This document shows positions 18,438-20,000 of a stretch of DNA of 20,000 bases, one piece after another. Location of the stretch: the NCBI GenBank assembly GCA_030674155.1, contig CM060319.1:1960492-1980491 (forward strand), given 5' to 3'. A model generated the notes under the pieces. The model worked only from the letters and a program-made list of their open reading frames with translations. It had not been told where the DNA came from and ran no database searches. Source of the DNA: Stramonita haemastoma (taxonomy: Eukaryota; Mollusca; Gastropoda; Neogastropoda; Muricidae). Position 1 is the first letter of the stretch; the number at the start of each line of letters is the position of its first letter. Position numbers and translations under genes: made by a program.

Positions 18438-18752
18438 CTGCAAATCAACAGAATACAACACTGATTAAAAATAAAACTTCAAAAAAAGAAAACACAAAAC
18501 AAAACAAAAAATGCCATGCAGAACATACAAACACAATAAAATAATAATATAATATATAAGTATATGCACCCATATGTAAAAAGGTACATAAAAGTGGATG
18601 TATACATACACAGTATCCATAGATATTAAAAGCAAATACAGGCACATTATCATGCCACAACCTTACACAGACATACACATAAATAAGATTGAATGAAAAA
18701 TGCCCCCTCTCTTCTAAATCAATGAAGTTATCACAACTGACAAAATACATAC

Positions 18753-18827
18753 CTGCTTTCTTTCCTGGCTTCTTTGGTGTGACAACACCCCTAGATTTGT
18801 TGAAATCTTCACGACGTTTCTCCTCAT
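18753..18827 (-). CDS. PCGF1: PCGF1, coding exon after the RING domain
   Basis: A 75-nt exon: AT completes a split codon, 24 codons read EEKRREDFNKSRGVVTPKKP then GKKA, and G is the first base of the next codon. EEKRxxxFxxSRG matches the segment that follows the RING domain in PCGF1. The acceptor is TTTTACTTCAG (AG at 18829-18828) and the donor is GTATGT (18752-18747). Joined directly to the RING exon it gives LLDNEEKRRE, close to the vertebrate pattern LQDSEEKRIRE; with the optional exon at 19098 the codon becomes CAT (His). Confidence 0.92.
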
Positions 18828-19097
18828 CTGAAGTAAAACAGAACATCATGAAACCTGACCTAAAATATTTAACAAGATAAACATTCTGTTTCATTTAAGT
18901 CATCAGAGATAACCACTCCCCCAAAGACATTAATTTTCTTTAAAAAGGTACAAATGCTGACTTTTTACTTTATGGAGCATTAAAGATGTTTTTGATTTTC
19001 CATCCTTTTTAAATTATCATTGTGATTTATATGATATGACATCTGGTCACAAATGATCCATTAAAATTTTAGAAACTTCAAAACTCTGCTTACTTAC

Positions 19098-19154
19098 GAT
19101 TTTGATCTCCATTACTAGGAGACATGCTCAGCATCACCGCCCCTCCCACAACCC
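19098..19154 (-). CDS. PCGF1: Candidate 57-nt in-frame cassette exon of PCGF1
   Basis: On the - strand a strong acceptor (TTTTTTTTATTCCTTTC, then AG at 19156-19155) and a perfect donor GTAAGT (19097-19092) frame 57 nt with no stop codon in the frame set by the neighbours. Both junctions are phase 1, and 57 is a multiple of three, so inclusion or skipping both keep frame. Inclusion would replace one Asn with R, then VVGGAVMLSMSPSNGDQN, then H, between LLD and EEKRRE. I do not know this insert from PCGF1 of other animals, and the skipped form fits the family better, so it may be an alternative exon, a lineage-specific one, or chance. Flanking introns (18830-19097, 19155-19841) hold nothing else recognised. 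Confidence 0.5.
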
Positions 19155-19841
19155 CTGTAAAATATCAAGTCTTTGAAAGGAATAAAAAAAATATATGTTC
19201 TGACCTGAGAACAATAAGGTGTTAGAACAAGATTGAAACCTTATCATCTCACTCATGTATTTCACAATGTCAAGTAAAAGACACTTCAGCACTCTTTGGA
19301 CTAGCTGACAGACTTTCCTTTTCACCTTGCAGTCAAGACATACTATTCATGCATGTTCATTCTAACATGTCGAGTGAAATGGGCAAACAGCCACACACGA
19401 ATTTGAAAGGTGTGCAAAGTAACAGGCTGTTGAGTGCCCAAAGGCTTGAACCACATTCACAAGGTACACATGCTCGCATGCACAAGGTGACATGAAATTC
19501 AAACTGAGTGTTGATTGGCTGTCACTGCAGTGTCAGATTGAGATAGAACAGGACCTTTCCTGAAGAGTCAGGTTCAGCCTGATGCCATAAGCCACTAGAG
19601 GTACATTTACCAAGACTGACAATCCATTTGGGATCAGTTTCCCTTTGACCATCCTGGTCTTGCAGTTTGGGAAGCGTCTGTTGACTGATTTATGTATTAT
19701 GTATTTAACATGCAGCACAGTAGCTGGCTTTCAACAATATAAGTGGTGAACTTTACTGCTGCCCTACTTCAGAAAAAAATCTACATTCCATTCAAGTAAA
19801 AGGAGCATGTGTGATGTGCAACATTGCAAGATAACACTCAC

Positions 19842-19994
19842 TGTCCAGCAAGTGTGGCACCAGTTTGTAGACAATGTCCTGAAGGGTGCGGTCAGCTCGA
19901 AGATGGAAGAGAGGATGGGTTTCGTGGACTTTGAGGTTGCACTGCGGACAGTGCTTGCTGCTCTGCAGGTACTTGACAATGCAGGTCTTGCAGA
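19842..19994 (-). CDS. PCGF1: PCGF1, coding exon with second half of the RING finger
   Basis: A 153-nt exon. TC completes a Phe codon, then 50 codons begin [20 protein letters not shown] and continue [20 protein letters not shown] and [10 protein letters not shown], ending with A of a split codon. CKTC and CPQC supply zinc ligands 5-8 of the C3HC4 RING; ligands 1-4 (CxxC and CLH) are expected on the previous exon, outside the window. The [12 protein letters not shown] helix follows the RING in all PCGF proteins and helps contact RING1/RING2. The acceptor is TTTCAG at the window edge (AG at 19996-19995) and the donor is GTGAGT (19841-19836). Without the cassette exon the exons in this window encode about 201 residues. 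Confidence 0.94.
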
Positions 19995-20000
19995 CTGAAA

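Overview
The window is nuclear DNA from an invertebrate animal, most likely a mollusc. It has spliced genes with GT-AG introns, long micro- and minisatellites, decayed tRNA-derived SINEs of a kind common in molluscan genomes, and fragments of CR1/jockey-like and RTE-like LINE reverse transcriptases. Nothing bacterial or viral is apparent. Species cannot be read from the sequence; a gastropod is a guess.

Two Polycomb-group RING finger (PCGF) genes lie tail to tail. On the + strand, the last two coding exons of a PCGF3-type (PCGF3/5) gene are at 1012-1092 and 2176-2223. On the - strand, the 3' part of a PCGF1 gene runs from 19994 down to a stop codon at 15449: RING second half, linker, then a RAWUL domain over four exons. 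A 57-nt in-frame candidate cassette exon (19098-19154) sits between the RING exon and the linker exon. Known family members pair with RING1/RING2 in variant PRC1 complexes that ubiquitylate histone H2A. The first halves of both genes lie outside the window.

The roughly 13 kb between the two stop codons has no recognisable host gene. It holds a 33-unit 37-bp minisatellite (4054-5281), a 19-bp-stem hairpin (5339-5387), a 3-unit 68-bp repeat, a 3-unit 31-bp repeat, a mosaic 61/66-bp minisatellite (6686-7320), SINE copies (about 8570-9050, 10240-10690, 10885-11315 and a fragment near 12200-12345), a CR1-like LINE fragment interrupted by an RTE-like LINE fragment (12400-13520), and long homopolymers.

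The most unusual signal is how tandem repeats sit on splice acceptors. In the PCGF3-type gene a 44-bp minisatellite repeats the 3' splice site together with the first 20 nt of the exon: 20 AG sites, of which the last, at 1011, is the real one. In PCGF1 a second, unrelated minisatellite repeats the acceptor of the exon at 16599-16740, again with the real site as the terminal copy. The next PCGF1 exon has its polypyrimidine tract replaced by a long (TG)n run, and the last PCGF1 exon has an (AT)n run just upstream. Reading from a decoy acceptor checked in either gene gives a premature stop inside the RAWUL region, so the last acceptor must be chosen for a full-length protein.
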